A program made the position numbers and the translations under genes. The notes under the pieces were generated by a model. It saw only the letters and a program-made list of their open reading frames with translations. It searched no databases and was not told where the DNA came from. Shown here one piece after another: positions 8,354-17,763 of a stretch of DNA of 64,000 bases. Source of the stretch: Celeribacter sp. HF31 (lineage in GTDB: Bacteria > Pseudomonadota > Alphaproteobacteria > Rhodobacterales > Rhodobacteraceae); NCBI RefSeq assembly GCF_011806455.1, contig NZ_JAATOT010000006.1:124001-188000 (forward strand), read 5' to 3'. Each line of letters begins with the position of its first letter. Position 1 is the stretch's first letter.

Positions 8354-9799
8354 ATGAGCTTGGATTTGCTGATCGGAGGGGCGGATGTGCCCGCTGAAAC
8401 GGGGCGGACCTATGATCGGATCGACCCTGTGACGGGGATGATCGCGACACAGGCCGCCGCCGCTTCTGTCGCGGATGCGCTCAAAGCCGTGGCCTCTGCA
8501 CAGGCCGCTTTTGCGCAATGGTCGGCTATGGGGCCGGAGGCGCGGCGTAAGGTGCTTGTGGCGGCGGGCGACATCATGGAGGCGCGTGCGGGCGAGTTTG
8601 TCGAGGCCATGGTGACCGAGACCGGCGCGACCGAGGTCTGGGCCGGGTTCAACGTCCATCTCGCCTCCGGCATGCTGCGCGAAGCGGGCGCCATGACGAC
8701 ACAAGTGGGCGGCGAGGTGATCCCCTCGAACAAGCCGGGCAACCTGGCGATGGCGGTGGCAAAGCCGCGGGGCGTGTGCCTCGGGATTGCGCCGTGGAAC
8801 GCACCGGTGATTTTGGGCACGCGGGCGGTTGCGACGGCGCTGGCCTGTGGCAATACGGTGGTGCTGAAATCCTCGGAAATCTGCCCGAAAGTCCATCGTC
8901 TGATCGGCGAATGCCTGACCGAGGCGGGCTTGCCTGCCGGCGCGATCAACGTGATTTCCAATGCGCCCGAAGACGCTGCCGAGGTTGTGAAAGCCCTCAT
9001 TGGGGCGCCCGAAGTGCGCCATGTCAATTTCACCGGCTCGACCGCCGTGGGCAAAATCATCGGGCGTCTGGCGGGCGAAAACCTCAAGCCCGCGCTTTTG
9101 GAACTGGGTGGCAAGGCGCCTTTCGTGGTGCTCGAAGATGCCGATCTCGACGGTGCCGTGAACGCCGCCATCTTTGGCTCATTCATGAACCAAGGCCAGA
9201 TTTGCATGTCCACCGAACGCATCATCGTCGTCGAAGCCGTGGCCGATGCCTTCATCGAAAAACTCGCCGCCAAGGCCGCGGGCCTGCCCTATGGCAACCC
9301 GCGCGACAAAGTGGTGTTGGGCTCACTGGTGACGGAAAAAGCCGCTGAGAAAATGGACGCGCTGATTGCGGATGCCACCGCCAAAGGCGCGAAACTTGTG
9401 GCCGGCGGGATGCGCGAGGGGGCGATCCACGCGGCCACCTTGCTCGACGGCGTGACGCCAGAGATGCGGATTTATGGCGAAGAAAGCTTTGGTCCTGTCA
9501 AATCCATCATCCGCGTGAAAGACGCAGACGAGGCCATCGCGGTGGCCAATGACACGGAATACGGCCTATCGGCGGCGGTGTTTTCGCAGGACATCACCAA
9601 GGCGATGGAGGCCGCGCACCGCATTCAAAGCGGCATTTGTCATATCAACGGCCCGACCGTGTCGGACGAGCCGCAGATGCCCTTCGGTGGCGTGAAGGAC
9701 TCGGGCTTCGGGCGGTTCGGTGGCAAGCTGGGCATCCATGAATTCACGGTCACGCGCTGGATCACCATCGAAGACCCGAAGCAGCATTATCCCTTCTGA
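8354..9799 (+). CDS. NAD(P)-dependent aromatic aldehyde dehydrogenase (salicylaldehyde/vanillin type)
   Basis: 481 residues. AGGAGG lies 8 nt before the ATG at 8354, which is preferred to ATGs at 8315 and 8348. The catalytic Cys is residue 284 in NQGQICMSTER, the general base Glu sits in LELGGKAPF, and APWNAPVILGTRA and the C-terminal MPFGGVKDSGFGRFGG fit the subfamily of NahF salicylaldehyde and vanillin dehydrogenases. It would oxidise an aromatic aldehyde to its acid. The neighbouring catechol meta-cleavage genes suggest it feeds or detoxifies aldehydes for that route, but it is transcribed as its own unit with a terminator behind it, so the link is inferred. Confidence 0.85.
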   Translation: MSLDLLIGGADVPAETGRTYDRIDPVTGMIATQAAAASVADALKAVASAQAAFAQWSAMGPEARRKVLVAAGDIMEARAGEFVEAMVTETGATEVWAGFNVHLASGMLREAGAMTTQVGGEVIPSNKPGNLAMAVAKPRGVCLGIAPWNAPVILGTRAVATALACGNTVVLKSSEICPKVHRLIGECLTEAGLPAGAINVISNAPEDAAEVVKALIGAPEVRHVNFTGSTAVGKIIGRLAGENLKPALLELGGKAPFVVLEDADLDGAVNAAIFGSFMNQGQICMSTERIIVVEAVADAFIEKLAAKAAGLPYGNPRDKVVLGSLVTEKAAEKMDALIADATAKGAKLVAGGMREGAIHAATLLDGVTPEMRIYGEESFGPVKSIIRVKDADEAIAVANDTEYGLSAAVFSQDITKAMEAAHRIQSGICHINGPTVSDEPQMPFGGVKDSGFGRFGGKLGIHEFTVTRWITIEDPKQHYPF

Positions 9800-9808
9800 A
9801 ATACCTTG

Positions 9809-9830
9809 GGCCCGCGTCGGCGGGCCTTTT
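9809..9830 (+). terminator. Rho-independent terminator after the aldehyde dehydrogenase gene
   Basis: Perfect 7-bp GC stem GGCCCGC/GCGGGCC with a 4-nt loop, followed by TTTT, 9 bp past the stop codon. Confidence 0.85.
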
Positions 9831-9835
9831 CGATC

Positions 9836-10354
9836 TTATCCGCGCCCGCGCTCCGGGAATTTCATCGTCGTGTCGATGGCCTGGAGCAGATGGGTGGCGT
9901 CAGGCCAGAGGCTCGGCCCGGTTTGCACCGTTGAGAGCCCAATTTCTCCGCTCTGCAACACCCAGTATTGCGCGGGTTCTATGTGCATTTGCAGCGCGTC
10001 GGCCTCCCTGCTGTCGCGGGTCAGAAAGAGGCCCCACGCATGCGCCAGGGCCTCGGCATCAAGACCATAGCCCAAAGGCAGGCGGATCAATTGCATCCGC
10101 TCCTGAAGCGCTGCGGTCGCTTTTTGGGGTTCACAGGATACGGCGACGACACGCAGGCCGCGAATGGCGAAATCTCCGATGCGGTCGTCCAGCTCCTTGA
10201 GCAGGAGGCGGGTCCATTTGCAGTGGCCGCCGCGGTGAAACGCGACCAATGTGCCGCCCGCCGGGGCGTCGCGGGCGAGATCATAGGGACCATGGCCCAA
10301 AGTCTCGAAGCAAAGATCCGGTGCCATGACGCCCGGGGTCAGATGGTGTGTCAT
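9836..10354 (-). CDS. Peroxiredoxin-like (AhpC/TSA redoxin) protein
   Basis: 172 residues from the ATG preceded by GGAGGAG. The layout matches a redoxin family of the type RG-x-HCPIC: here VAFHRGGHCKWTRLLLKEL, then RGLRVVAVSCE, PLGYGLDAEALAHAWGLFL, and a late LSTVQTGPSLWP segment. The first cysteine (residue 45) is kept, but the second cysteine of the CPxC motif is replaced by Thr (CKWT), so it may act as a one-Cys peroxidase or have lost redox cycling. It is divergent from the ferredoxin/catechol dioxygenase operon across a shared 400-bp control region, which hints at protection of that oxygen-sensitive system. Function is otherwise unknown. Confidence 0.65.
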   Translation of the reverse strand: MTHHLTPGVMAPDLCFETLGHGPYDLARDAPAGGTLVAFHRGGHCKWTRLLLKELDDRIGDFAIRGLRVVAVSCEPQKATAALQERMQLIRLPLGYGLDAEALAHAWGLFLTRDSREADALQMHIEPAQYWVLQSGEIGLSTVQTGPSLWPDATHLLQAIDTTMKFPERGRG

Positions 10355-10752
10355 AGGGTCTCCTCCCAAAGTGCCCTGTCTAAAGTGTCCTGTCTGGTGT
10401 CGTCTTCCGTGTCGTCCTGAGATTCGCGCGCTGAGTGACAGATCGGCGCGGATGGCCCGATCTCAAAGCGGGGTGCGTCACTTTAGCCCAATGGGCCGTT
10501 TCGATGTCTGCGGTGTCCTGTCTCTGTCCTGCGCTTTTTAGGCTGTGGACGCTTATTTCAATGGGAAATCAGCACACTCCCCCTGTCTTGCGGCTTTGCG
10601 ATCCCAGGTCGATCTCCTGTGATCGTCATTGGGATAAAAATCGTTTTAAAAGTCAATCTTCAATAAAATATCGTTTTTATTTGACAGCAACGATTAATCC
10701 TCGCCATGATTTGGTCAGCGTGTGGAGGACGCGCAACCAAAGGAGGAGATCA
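10355..10752. promoter_or_regulatory. Divergent control region upstream of the catechol operon
   Basis: 398 bp without a supported gene. The right third (10621-10700) is strikingly AT-rich and holds an ATCGTT...AACGAT inverted repeat, an extra ATCGTT half-site at 10640-10645, and TTGACA at 10681-10686, which could serve as a -35 element with CATGAT at 10705-10710 as -10. Confidence 0.55.
10670..10694. promoter_or_regulatory. Putative GntR operator (copy 1), catechol operon promoter
   Basis: ATCGTT-N13-AACGAT. The spacer is TTTATTTGACAGC, so the operator overlaps a TTGACA promoter element. A nearly identical site with the same spacing lies before the TRAP transporter genes next to the gntR gene (19160-19184). 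This makes it a good candidate for the binding site of the local FadR-type regulator; binding itself is inferred. Confidence 0.65.
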
Positions 10753-11100
10753 ATGCCGGACGGAGCGATGTTTTCGGTCACGCACAGCATCCAGATCAAA
10801 GGGGCGGAGACCGACATCACCTGCGCCGAGGATCAGATGGTGCTGATGGCGATGGAACAGCAAATTCATGTGCCCAGCCCGCGTCCGGTGCGGGTCGGTT
10901 GCCGCAGAGGCGGCTGCGGGGCCTGCCGGGTCAAAGTCACAAAAGGCGACTACACGACCCAGAAATCCAGCCGTGTGCATGTCACCGAAGAGGAGGCCGC
11001 AGAGGGCTATGCGCTGGCCTGTCGCCTTTCGCCCTTGAGCGATCTTGAGCTGGAGCCGGCCTTTCTGGACCCGCGCCGACCGGCGGATCAGGACGGCTGA
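10753..11100 (+). CDS. xylT: 2Fe-2S ferredoxin of XylT/NahT type
   Basis: 115 residues from the ATG that follows AGGAGGAG. Cysteines at 50, 55, 58 and 90 form the CX4CX2C...C pattern of plant-type [2Fe-2S] ferredoxins (VGCRRGGCGACRV ... ALACRL). Ferredoxins of this type sit next to catechol 2,3-dioxygenase genes and re-reduce the active-site iron when it is oxidised by poor substrates such as methylcatechols. Its place directly before the dioxygenase gene (52 bp) supports that role. First gene of the catabolic operon. Confidence 0.9.
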   Translation: MPDGAMFSVTHSIQIKGAETDITCAEDQMVLMAMEQQIHVPSPRPVRVGCRRGGCGACRVKVTKGDYTTQKSSRVHVTEEEAAEGYALACRLSPLSDLELEPAFLDPRRPADQDG

Positions 11101-11152
11101 TCGCCCGCTTTAGACAAAGGCATTTCGACAGGGAACCAGAGGAGGAGAACCT

Positions 11153-12073
11153 ATGTCACAAGAAGGACTTTTACGCCCGGGGATCATCCAGCTTCGCGTG
11201 CTGGATATGGAGGAATCTCTCACCCATTACCGGGACCGGATCGGTCTCGATTACGTCTCGACCGGAGAGGACGGTCGCGTGTACCTCAAGGCTTTCGACG
11301 AATTCCATCGCCACTCCGTCGTGCTGCGCGAGGCCGACAGCGCGGGCATCGATTTCTTTGCCTTCAAGGCCGACGGGCAAGCGGCCGTCGACGGATTTCG
11401 CAAGCGGATCGAAGACTATGGCCTGGCCGTCGAGGACGTCGCCGAGGGCGAAATGCCGGGCACCGGAAAACGCATTGGCTTTACCATTCCCTCCGGCCAT
11501 CGCATCGAGATTTATGCGGATATGGAGCTGTCAGAGACCGCGCCCGAAATCCGCAACCCCTACATCTACAAAGACGAGCCGCGCGGCATGCGCGCGCAGC
11601 GGCTGGACCATTGCCTGCTCTACGGACCGAACCTGCCGGAGGTGGAAAAGTTCTTCACCGAGGTGCTCGATTTCCACATCCCGGAACGCGTCGACCTGCC
11701 GGACGGGACGCTGGCGATCTGGATGACCGTGTCGAACAAGGCGCATGACATCGCCTTTGTGAACCACCCGGAGCCCGGAAAGCTGCACCATGTCGCCTTC
11801 TTCCTCGAGGATTGGAACGACATCGGCCACGCCGCCGATGTGATGACACGCTACGACATTTCCCGCGACATCGGCCCGACCCGCCACGGCATCACCCGCG
11901 GCCAGACGATCTATTTCTTCGATCCGTCGGGCAACCGCAACGAGGTCTTCTGTGGTGGCTACACCGCCTACAAGGATCATCCGACACGGGTCTGGGACGG
12001 CAATCACGTGGGCCGCGGGATTTTCTACTACGAGCGCCAGATGAACGACGCCTTCCTCTCGGTGGTGACCTGA
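11153..12073 (+). CDS. dmpB: Catechol 2,3-dioxygenase (extradiol, meta-cleavage)
   Basis: 306 residues, the same length as XylE/DmpB. Opens the catechol ring next to the hydroxyls to give 2-hydroxymuconic semialdehyde. Fe(II) ligands are visible as His153 (RLDHCLLYG), His213 (KLHHVAFF) and Glu264 (GNRNEVFCGG). His198, His245 and Tyr254, equivalent to known second-sphere residues, are also present. Two vicinal-oxygen-chelate domains are clear. A strong GGAGGAG precedes the start. It lies between its reactivating ferredoxin and an HbpS-like gene. Confidence 0.96.
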   Translation: MSQEGLLRPGIIQLRVLDMEESLTHYRDRIGLDYVSTGEDGRVYLKAFDEFHRHSVVLREADSAGIDFFAFKADGQAAVDGFRKRIEDYGLAVEDVAEGEMPGTGKRIGFTIPSGHRIEIYADMELSETAPEIRNPYIYKDEPRGMRAQRLDHCLLYGPNLPEVEKFFTEVLDFHIPERVDLPDGTLAIWMTVSNKAHDIAFVNHPEPGKLHHVAFFLEDWNDIGHAADVMTRYDISRDIGPTRHGITRGQTIYFFDPSGNRNEVFCGGYTAYKDHPTRVWDGNHVGRGIFYYERQMNDAFLSVVT

Positions 12074-12074
12074 G

Positions 12075-12512
12075 ATGGAGGCGACCCGTCCCACCCGCAG
12101 ATTGACCGCCATGGCGGCCTTCGTGGCCGTGCGCAGTGCCGTGATCCGGGCCGAAGAGCTGGGCGTCACGGTCAACGCCAGCGTCGTGGACGCAGGCGGG
12201 CGCGAGATCGCGTTTTTGCGGGGGGACGGGGCGTTTTTGCCCTCGGGCCAGATCGCGCGGGACAAGGCCTATACCGCCTTGGGCTTCGGCCTGCCAACGG
12301 GCGATTTCTACAAGGCGTTGTCCGGCGCGCCGGCGGTGCTCGCGGGGATCACCGGCCAACCCAATATTGCGGCCTTTCCGGGCGGGCTGCCGATCCGTGT
12401 GGGCAACGAGGTGATCGGCGGCATCGGCGTGTCCGGTGCTTCGGCGGAACAAGATGACATTTGTGCAAGGGCCGGGCTGACCGCCATCGGCCTTGGCCAG
12501 GGAGAAGGATGA
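12075..12512 (+). CDS. GlcG/HbpS-family (DUF336) protein
   Basis: 145 residues. The GlcG/HbpS fold is indicated by NASVVDAGGREIAFLRGDGAF, SGQIARDKAYTALGFGLPT, and IRVGNEVIGGIGVSGASAEQDD. Members bind heme or small molecules and often sit inside meta-cleavage operons, where their role is not settled; stabilising or assisting a metalloenzyme has been suggested. The start codon is 1 bp past the dioxygenase stop, so it is translationally coupled to it. Confidence 0.8.
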   Translation: MEATRPTRRLTAMAAFVAVRSAVIRAEELGVTVNASVVDAGGREIAFLRGDGAFLPSGQIARDKAYTALGFGLPTGDFYKALSGAPAVLAGITGQPNIAAFPGGLPIRVGNEVIGGIGVSGASAEQDDICARAGLTAIGLGQGEG

Positions 12513-12519
12513 GTAAGAG

Positions 12520-14004
12520 ATGAGAGACGGGGTCATGACCTTCACACAAGAAGCGATGCATTTCATCAACGGGGGGTTCACGCCGGGGACGTCGGGGAAG
12601 ACCTTCGACAATATTTCGCCGGTGACCGGCAAGAAGATCGGCATCGTGCACGAGGGGCTCAAACCCGAGGTGGATGCGGCTGTGGCGGCGGCGCGGGCCG
12701 CACTTCGGGGGGAGTGGGGTTATCTGCCCATGGCGGAGCGTGCCGAGATGCTTCATGCCGTGGCCGATGAGATCAACCGCCGGTTCGACGATTTTCTGGA
12801 GGCGGAGATTTTGGACACCGGCAAGCCCAAGGGGCTGGCCTCTCACGTCGACATCCCGCGCGGGGCGGCGAATTTCAAAATCTTTGCGGATCTTGTGAAA
12901 AACGTTCCGACCGAGAGCTTCATGCTCGACACGCCGGACGGGTTCGGCGCGGTGAATTACGGCGTGCGCAAACCCAAAGGCGTGATCGCGGTGATCTCGC
13001 CCTGGAACCTGCCGCTTTTGCTGATGACGTGGAAGGTTGGTCCGGCGCTCGCGTGCGGCAACACGGTGATCGTGAAACCGTCCGAGGAAACGCCGCTGAC
13101 CACCACGCTTTTGGGCGAGGTGATGAACACCGTGGGCGTGCCGAAAGGCGTGTTCAACGTGGTGCATGGCTTTGGCCCGGACAGCGCGGGCGCTTATCTC
13201 ACCGCGCACCCGGATGTGGATGCGATCACCTTCACCGGCGAGACCCGCACTGGCGAGGTGATCATGCAATCTGCGGCCAAGGGCCTGCGTCAGGTGTCGA
13301 TGGAATGCGGCGGCAAGAACGCCGGGATCGTCTTTGCCGATTGCGACATGGATAAGGCGATCGAAGGCACCCTGCGCTCGGCTTTCGCCAACTGTGGTCA
13401 GGTCTGTTTGGGCACGGAACGGGTCTATGTCGAACGTCCGATTTTTGATGAATTTGTTTCGCGCCTCAAAGACGGTGTCGAAATGATGAAGCTCGGGCCG
13501 TCGGAGGACCCGGAAACCTCCATGGGGCCGCTGATTTCGCAAGAGCATAAGGACAAGGTGATGTCCTATTACAAGCTCGCCGTCGAGGAGGGTGCGACCG
13601 TTATCACTGGCGGCGGTGAACCCGAAATGCCGGACGATCTGAAAGGCGGCGCCTGGGTCGAGCCAACGATCTTCACGGGCCTCTCGGAAGATGCGCGCTG
13701 CATCAAGGAAGAGATTTTCGGCCCCGTCTGTCACATCGCACCGTTCGACACGGAAGACGAGGTGATCCGGCTCGCCAATGACACGACATACGGTCTCGCG
13801 ACCGCGATCTGGACCGAGAACCTCACGAAGGCGCACCGTGTGGCGCGTCAGATCGACGTGGGTCTGGCCTGGGTCAATTCGTGGTTCCTGCGCGATCTGC
13901 GCACGGCCTTTGGCGGCGCGAAACAGTCTGGCATCGGGCGCGAAGGTGGGGTGCATGGGTTGGAGTTCTATTCCGAACTGACCAACGTCTGCGTGAAACT
14001 CTGA
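12520..14004 (+). CDS. dmpC: 2-hydroxymuconic semialdehyde dehydrogenase
   Basis: 494 residues, ALDH superfamily. Oxidises the dioxygenase product to 2-hydroxymuconate (4-oxalocrotonate enol form) with NAD+. The catalytic Cys is residue 296 (FANCGQVCLGTER), with Glu in SMECGGKNAG, the NAD-binding ITFTGETRTGE, and the C-terminal AFGGAKQSGIGREGG typical of XylG/DmpC. A start at the second ATG (12535, MTFTQ) is possible. Its presence commits the pathway to the oxalocrotonate branch, since no HMS hydrolase gene is found here. Confidence 0.92.
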   Translation: MRDGVMTFTQEAMHFINGGFTPGTSGKTFDNISPVTGKKIGIVHEGLKPEVDAAVAAARAALRGEWGYLPMAERAEMLHAVADEINRRFDDFLEAEILDTGKPKGLASHVDIPRGAANFKIFADLVKNVPTESFMLDTPDGFGAVNYGVRKPKGVIAVISPWNLPLLLMTWKVGPALACGNTVIVKPSEETPLTTTLLGEVMNTVGVPKGVFNVVHGFGPDSAGAYLTAHPDVDAITFTGETRTGEVIMQSAAKGLRQVSMECGGKNAGIVFADCDMDKAIEGTLRSAFANCGQVCLGTERVYVERPIFDEFVSRLKDGVEMMKLGPSEDPETSMGPLISQEHKDKVMSYYKLAVEEGATVITGGGEPEMPDDLKGGAWVEPTIFTGLSEDARCIKEEIFGPVCHIAPFDTEDEVIRLANDTTYGLATAIWTENLTKAHRVARQIDVGLAWVNSWFLRDLRTAFGGAKQSGIGREGGVHGLEFYSELTNVCVKL

Positions 14005-14030
14005 AGGGCAGGAAGCTGAAGGGTAGGGAA

Positions 14031-14825
14031 ATGACAAGCGAAGCGAATATTCAAAAGGCAGCCGATCAGCTTTGGCAGGCCTGGCAAAGCGGCACGCCCG
14101 GCGGGCCAATCCGCGCGTTGCTGGACGAGGGCGACGTGGCGGCGGCCTATGCCGTGCAGGAGATCAACACCAAGCGCTGGCTGGGCGGCGAAGAACGCGT
14201 GCTCTCGGGCCGCAAGATCGGGCTGACGTCTGTGGCGGTACAAAAACAATTGGGCGTGGATCAGCCGGATTACGGCATGCTCTTTGCCGATATGGAATAT
14301 ATGGACGGCGAGGAAATCCCGGTCTCCGCCGTGCAACAGCCCAAGGTCGAGGCCGAGATCGCCTATGTGGTCGCGGCGCCCCTGACCGGCGGCCATATCA
14401 CCATGGTCGATCTGATGGCCTCCATCGGCTACGTCGTGCCGGCGCTCGAAATCGTCGGCTCGCGGGTCAAGGCGTGGGACATCCGCATCACCGACACCAT
14501 TGCCGACAACGCCTCGTCCGGCATCTACGTCTTGGGCCAGACCCCGAAACGCCCCGGCGATTTCGATCCGCGCCTGTGTGGCATGGTGATGACCAGGAAC
14601 AACGAGCCGGTGTCAGTCGGCGCGGGCGCGGCCTGTATGGGCAGCCCGCTCAACGCGTCCTTGTGGCTGGCGCGCACCATGGCCAAGGCGGGCCGTCCGC
14701 TGGGCCCTGGCGATGTCATTCTCTCCGGGGCGCTGGGCCCCTTTGTCTCGGCTGAGCCCGGCGATGTGTTCGAAGCCCGCATCAACGGTCTGGGCTCCGT
14801 CCGTGCCGCTTTCGCAAAGGAATAA
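14031..14825 (+). CDS. dmpE: 2-oxopent-4-enoate hydratase
   Basis: 264 residues of the hydratase/decarboxylase family related to fumarylacetoacetase. Adds water to 2-hydroxypenta-2,4-dienoate to give 4-hydroxy-2-oxovalerate. Key pieces are [31 protein letters not shown] with acidic metal ligands, PALEIVGSR and the [11 protein letters not shown] loop. The start at 14031 has GGGTAGGGAA just before it. In other bacteria the enzyme forms a complex with the decarboxylase DmpH, encoded four genes downstream here. Confidence 0.93.
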   Translation: MTSEANIQKAADQLWQAWQSGTPGGPIRALLDEGDVAAAYAVQEINTKRWLGGEERVLSGRKIGLTSVAVQKQLGVDQPDYGMLFADMEYMDGEEIPVSAVQQPKVEAEIAYVVAAPLTGGHITMVDLMASIGYVVPALEIVGSRVKAWDIRITDTIADNASSGIYVLGQTPKRPGDFDPRLCGMVMTRNNEPVSVGAGAACMGSPLNASLWLARTMAKAGRPLGPGDVILSGALGPFVSAEPGDVFEARINGLGSVRAAFAKE

Positions 14826-14829
14826 GACT

Positions 14830-15774
14830 ATGGAAAAGATCAAATGTGCCATCATCGGCTCGGGCAATATCGGCACCGACCTGATGATCAAGATCATGCG
14901 CACCTCCAAGGTGTTGGACATGGCCGCGATGGTCGGGGTCGACCCGAACTCTGACGGTCTGGCGCGGGCCAAACGGCTCAAGGTGGCGACGACGCATGAG
15001 GGCATCGACGGCTTGGTGAAGCTGCCGGAATATCAAGACATCCGCATCGTCTTTGATGCGACGTCTGCGGGCGCGCATAAGCGCCACAACGAGGTGCTGC
15101 AGCGTGACGGCAAGCAGGTGATCGACCTGACTCCCGCCGCCATCGGTCCCTTCACCATTCCGCCGGTCAATCTGGATGCGAACCTCAATCAGATGAACGT
15201 CAATATGGTGACTTGCGGCGGCCAGGCGACCATTCCGATGGTGGCCGCCGTCAACCGCGTCTCGCCGGTGATCTACGGCGAAATCGTCGCCTCGGTGTCG
15301 TCGAAATCCGCAGGGCCCGGGACGCGCGCCAACATCGACGAATTCACCGAAACCACCGCGCATGCCATTGAGGCCGTCGGCGGCGCGAAACGCGGTAAGG
15401 CGATCATCATCCTGAACCCGGCCGAGCCACCGGTGATCATGCGCGACACGGTCTATTGCCTCTGCGAAGAGGCCGACCAGGAGGCGATCCGCCAATCCAT
15501 CCTCGACATGGTCGCGGAGGTGCAAAACTACGTGCCGGGCTATCGCCTCAAGCAAGACATCCAGTTCGAGCATTTCGGCGACAACACCCCGCTGACCATC
15601 CCGGAAAGCGGGGGCACATTCACCGGCCTCAAGGTCTCGGTCTTCCTCGAAGTCGAAGGCGCCGCGCATTACCTGCCGGCCTATGCGGGCAACCTCGACA
15701 TCATGACCTCTGCGGCGATGAAAACCGCGGAAGCGCTCGTTCACAAACGCAATTGGATCAAGGAGGCCGCGTGA
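14830..15774 (+). CDS. dmpF: Acetaldehyde dehydrogenase (acylating)
   Basis: 314 residues. Converts acetaldehyde plus CoA to acetyl-CoA, receiving acetaldehyde through a channel from the DmpG aldolase. N-terminal NAD-binding motif [11 protein letters not shown], active-site Cys129 in [13 protein letters not shown], and the [16 protein letters not shown] and [13 protein letters not shown] segments are diagnostic for DmpF/XylQ. The length matches the family. It starts 4 bp after dmpE and ends 1 bp before dmpG. Confidence 0.95.
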   Translation: MEKIKCAIIGSGNIGTDLMIKIMRTSKVLDMAAMVGVDPNSDGLARAKRLKVATTHEGIDGLVKLPEYQDIRIVFDATSAGAHKRHNEVLQRDGKQVIDLTPAAIGPFTIPPVNLDANLNQMNVNMVTCGGQATIPMVAAVNRVSPVIYGEIVASVSSKSAGPGTRANIDEFTETTAHAIEAVGGAKRGKAIIILNPAEPPVIMRDTVYCLCEEADQEAIRQSILDMVAEVQNYVPGYRLKQDIQFEHFGDNTPLTIPESGGTFTGLKVSVFLEVEGAAHYLPAYAGNLDIMTSAAMKTAEALVHKRNWIKEAA

Positions 15775-15775
15775 G

Positions 15776-16795
15776 ATGACCAAGGTTTACATTCAGGACG
15801 TGACGCTGCGCGACGGCATGCATGCGATGCGCCACCAATACGATCTGGGCCATGTGCGCGCGATTGCTGAGGCGCTGGACGAGGCCGGTGTGGATGCCAT
15901 CGAAGTGACCCACGGCGATGGGGTGGCGGGGTCCACCTTTAACTACGGCTTCGGGCGCCAGACCGATGTGGCGTGGATTTCCGAGGCGGCGAAAGTGGTG
16001 AAAAACGCCAAGCTGACCTGTCTTTTGGTGCCGGGCATTGGCACTTTGGAAGACCTGAAAAAGGCGCATGACGCGGGGGTCGTCTCCGTGCGCGTGGCAA
16101 CCCATTGCACCGAGGCGGACGTCGCCGCGCAGCATATCCGGGCGGCGAAAGAGATGGGCATGGATGTCTCGGGCTTTCTGATGATGGCGCATATGACTCC
16201 GCCCGAAAAACTCGCCGAACAGGCCAAGCTGATGGAAAGCTATGGCGCGGATTGCGTCTATTGCACAGACTCTGGCGGGCGTCTCACGATGAAAGACGTC
16301 ATCGCGCGGATGGAGGCCTATAAGGCCGCGCTCAAACCCGAAACCCAGATCGGCGCGCATATGCACGAGAACCTGTCTTTGTCGGTGGCGAACTCGGTCG
16401 TGGCCGTTGAGCATGGCGCCTACCGGGTCGATGCTTCGCTGGCTGGCATGGGCGCAGGCGCGGGCAACACGCCGATCGAGGCCTTCGCCGCCGTCGCCGA
16501 CCTCTATGGCTGGGAGCATGGCTGTGACGTGTTCAAATTGCAGGACGCCGCCGAAGACCTCGTGCGCCCGCTACAGGACCGTCCGGTGCGGGTGGATCGC
16601 GAAACCATGACGCTGGGCTACGCGGGCGTCTACTCAAGCTTCCTGCGCCACGCCGAACGGGCCGCCGAGATGTACGGCCTCGACACGCGCGATATTTTGG
16701 TCGAACTGGGCAAACGCCACATGGTCGGCGGGCAGGAAGACATGATCGTCGATGTCGCCCTCGACATGGTCAAAGCCAAGGAGGCCGCAGCATGA
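15776..16795 (+). CDS. dmpG: 4-hydroxy-2-oxovalerate aldolase
   Basis: 339 residues, a DRE-TIM metallolyase. Splits 4-hydroxy-2-oxovalerate into pyruvate and acetaldehyde and forms the channelling complex with Dmp[15 protein letters not shown] carries the catalytic Arg and Asp; the metal-ligand HxH motif is in [16 protein letters not shown], where Glu replaces the more common His/Asn neighbour; [17 protein letters not shown] closes the barrel. Overlaps the next gene by 4 bp. Confidence 0.95.
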   Translation: MTKVYIQDVTLRDGMHAMRHQYDLGHVRAIAEALDEAGVDAIEVTHGDGVAGSTFNYGFGRQTDVAWISEAAKVVKNAKLTCLLVPGIGTLEDLKKAHDAGVVSVRVATHCTEADVAAQHIRAAKEMGMDVSGFLMMAHMTPPEKLAEQAKLMESYGADCVYCTDSGGRLTMKDVIARMEAYKAALKPETQIGAHMHENLSLSVANSVVAVEHGAYRVDASLAGMGAGAGNTPIEAFAAVADLYGWEHGCDVFKLQDAAEDLVRPLQDRPVRVDRETMTLGYAGVYSSFLRHAERAAEMYGLDTRDILVELGKRHMVGGQEDMIVDVALDMVKAKEAAA

Positions 16796-17559
16796 AAAGC
16801 CTCGCAGAGCTGGCAGACTACGTGGACGAAGCGGCGCGCACGGCCACAGAAATCCCGCAAATCTCCGACACCCGGCCGCTGAGCGTCGAGGACGCCTACG
16901 CGGTGCAGGCGCTCTCGATGCAGCGCCGTTACGCGCGCGGTGAAAAGCGCATCGGCATCAAGATGGGACTGACCTCGCGGGCCAAGATGATCCAGGTCGG
17001 CGTCTCTGACGTGACCTGGGGCCGACTGACCGACGCGATGCGCGAAGAAGAGGGCGGCGTGGTCTCCATGTCGCGCTTCGTCCACCCGCGCGTCGAACCG
17101 GAGATCGCGTTTTTGATCAAGACACCGCTGTCGGGCAAGGTTTCCGCTTTGGAGGCCATGTCGGCGGTGGAGGCCGTGGCGCCCGCGCTCGAAATCATCG
17201 ACAGCCGCTACAAGGCGTTCAAATTCGATGTCGGCGACGTGATCGCGGACAATTCGTCGTCGTCCGGTTTCGTGCTCGGCACATGGCACAGCCCGGAGAC
17301 GGACATCTCGAATTTGGGCATGGTGCTGTCGATCAACGGTCGCCCGCAAGAAATCGGGTCAACGGCTGCGATCCTTGGCCATCCGGTGCGCTCGCTTGTC
17401 TCGGCGGCGCGGATGGTGGCCTCGGCGGGCGAAGTGCTGAACCCCGGAGACATCGTTCTGGCGGGCGGCGCGACGGCGGCGATCCCGATGGAAGCGGGGC
17501 AATCCGTGCTGCTCGAGGTCGAAAGCCTCGGTCAGATCGGGTTCAACATCGGAGATTAG
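16792..17559 (+). CDS. dmpH: 4-oxalocrotonate (2-oxo-3-hexenedioate) decarboxylase
   Basis: 255 residues, same fold family as DmpE. Decarboxylates 2-oxo-3-hexenedioate to 2-hydroxypenta-2,4-dienoate. Visible are [19 protein letters not shown], the acidic ligand region [25 protein letters not shown] and [11 protein letters not shown]. Encoded in an ATGA overlap with dmpG. The two related enzymes dmpE and dmpH are distinguished by the LTSRAKM/SSSSG pattern here against LTSVAVQ/ASSG in dmpE. Confidence 0.93.
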   Translation: MKSLAELADYVDEAARTATEIPQISDTRPLSVEDAYAVQALSMQRRYARGEKRIGIKMGLTSRAKMIQVGVSDVTWGRLTDAMREEEGGVVSMSRFVHPRVEPEIAFLIKTPLSGKVSALEAMSAVEAVAPALEIIDSRYKAFKFDVGDVIADNSSSSGFVLGTWHSPETDISNLGMVLSINGRPQEIGSTAAILGHPVRSLVSAARMVASAGEVLNPGDIVLAGGATAAIPMEAGQSVLLEVESLGQIGFNIGD

Positions 17560-17562
17560 GCC

Positions 17563-17754
17563 ATGCCGTTCATCGAAGTGACATTGGTCGAAGGCCGCAC
17601 GCCCGAGATGAAATCCAAGCTGATCGAAAAGGTGACGGAAGCCACTGTCGAGGCGATTGGCGCTCCAATCGAGGCCATTCGCGTCTGTATCCGCGAGGTG
17701 CCGCCGGAAAACTGGGGTGTCGCGGGGGAGCAAAAATTCGTCACCAAGGGGTAA
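17563..17754 (+). CDS. dmpI: 4-oxalocrotonate tautomerase
   Basis: 63 codons, 62 residues after Met removal. Interconverts 2-hydroxymuconate and 2-oxo-3-hexenedioate. After processing, Pro1 is the catalytic base, and Arg11 (EGRTPE) and Arg39 (IRVCI) are in the canonical positions. Trp50 replaces the usual Phe50 of the hydrophobic pocket. Lies 3 bp after dmpH. Confidence 0.95.
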   Translation: MPFIEVTLVEGRTPEMKSKLIEKVTEATVEAIGAPIEAIRVCIREVPPENWGVAGEQKFVTKG

Positions 17755-17763
17755 GGGGACAGC

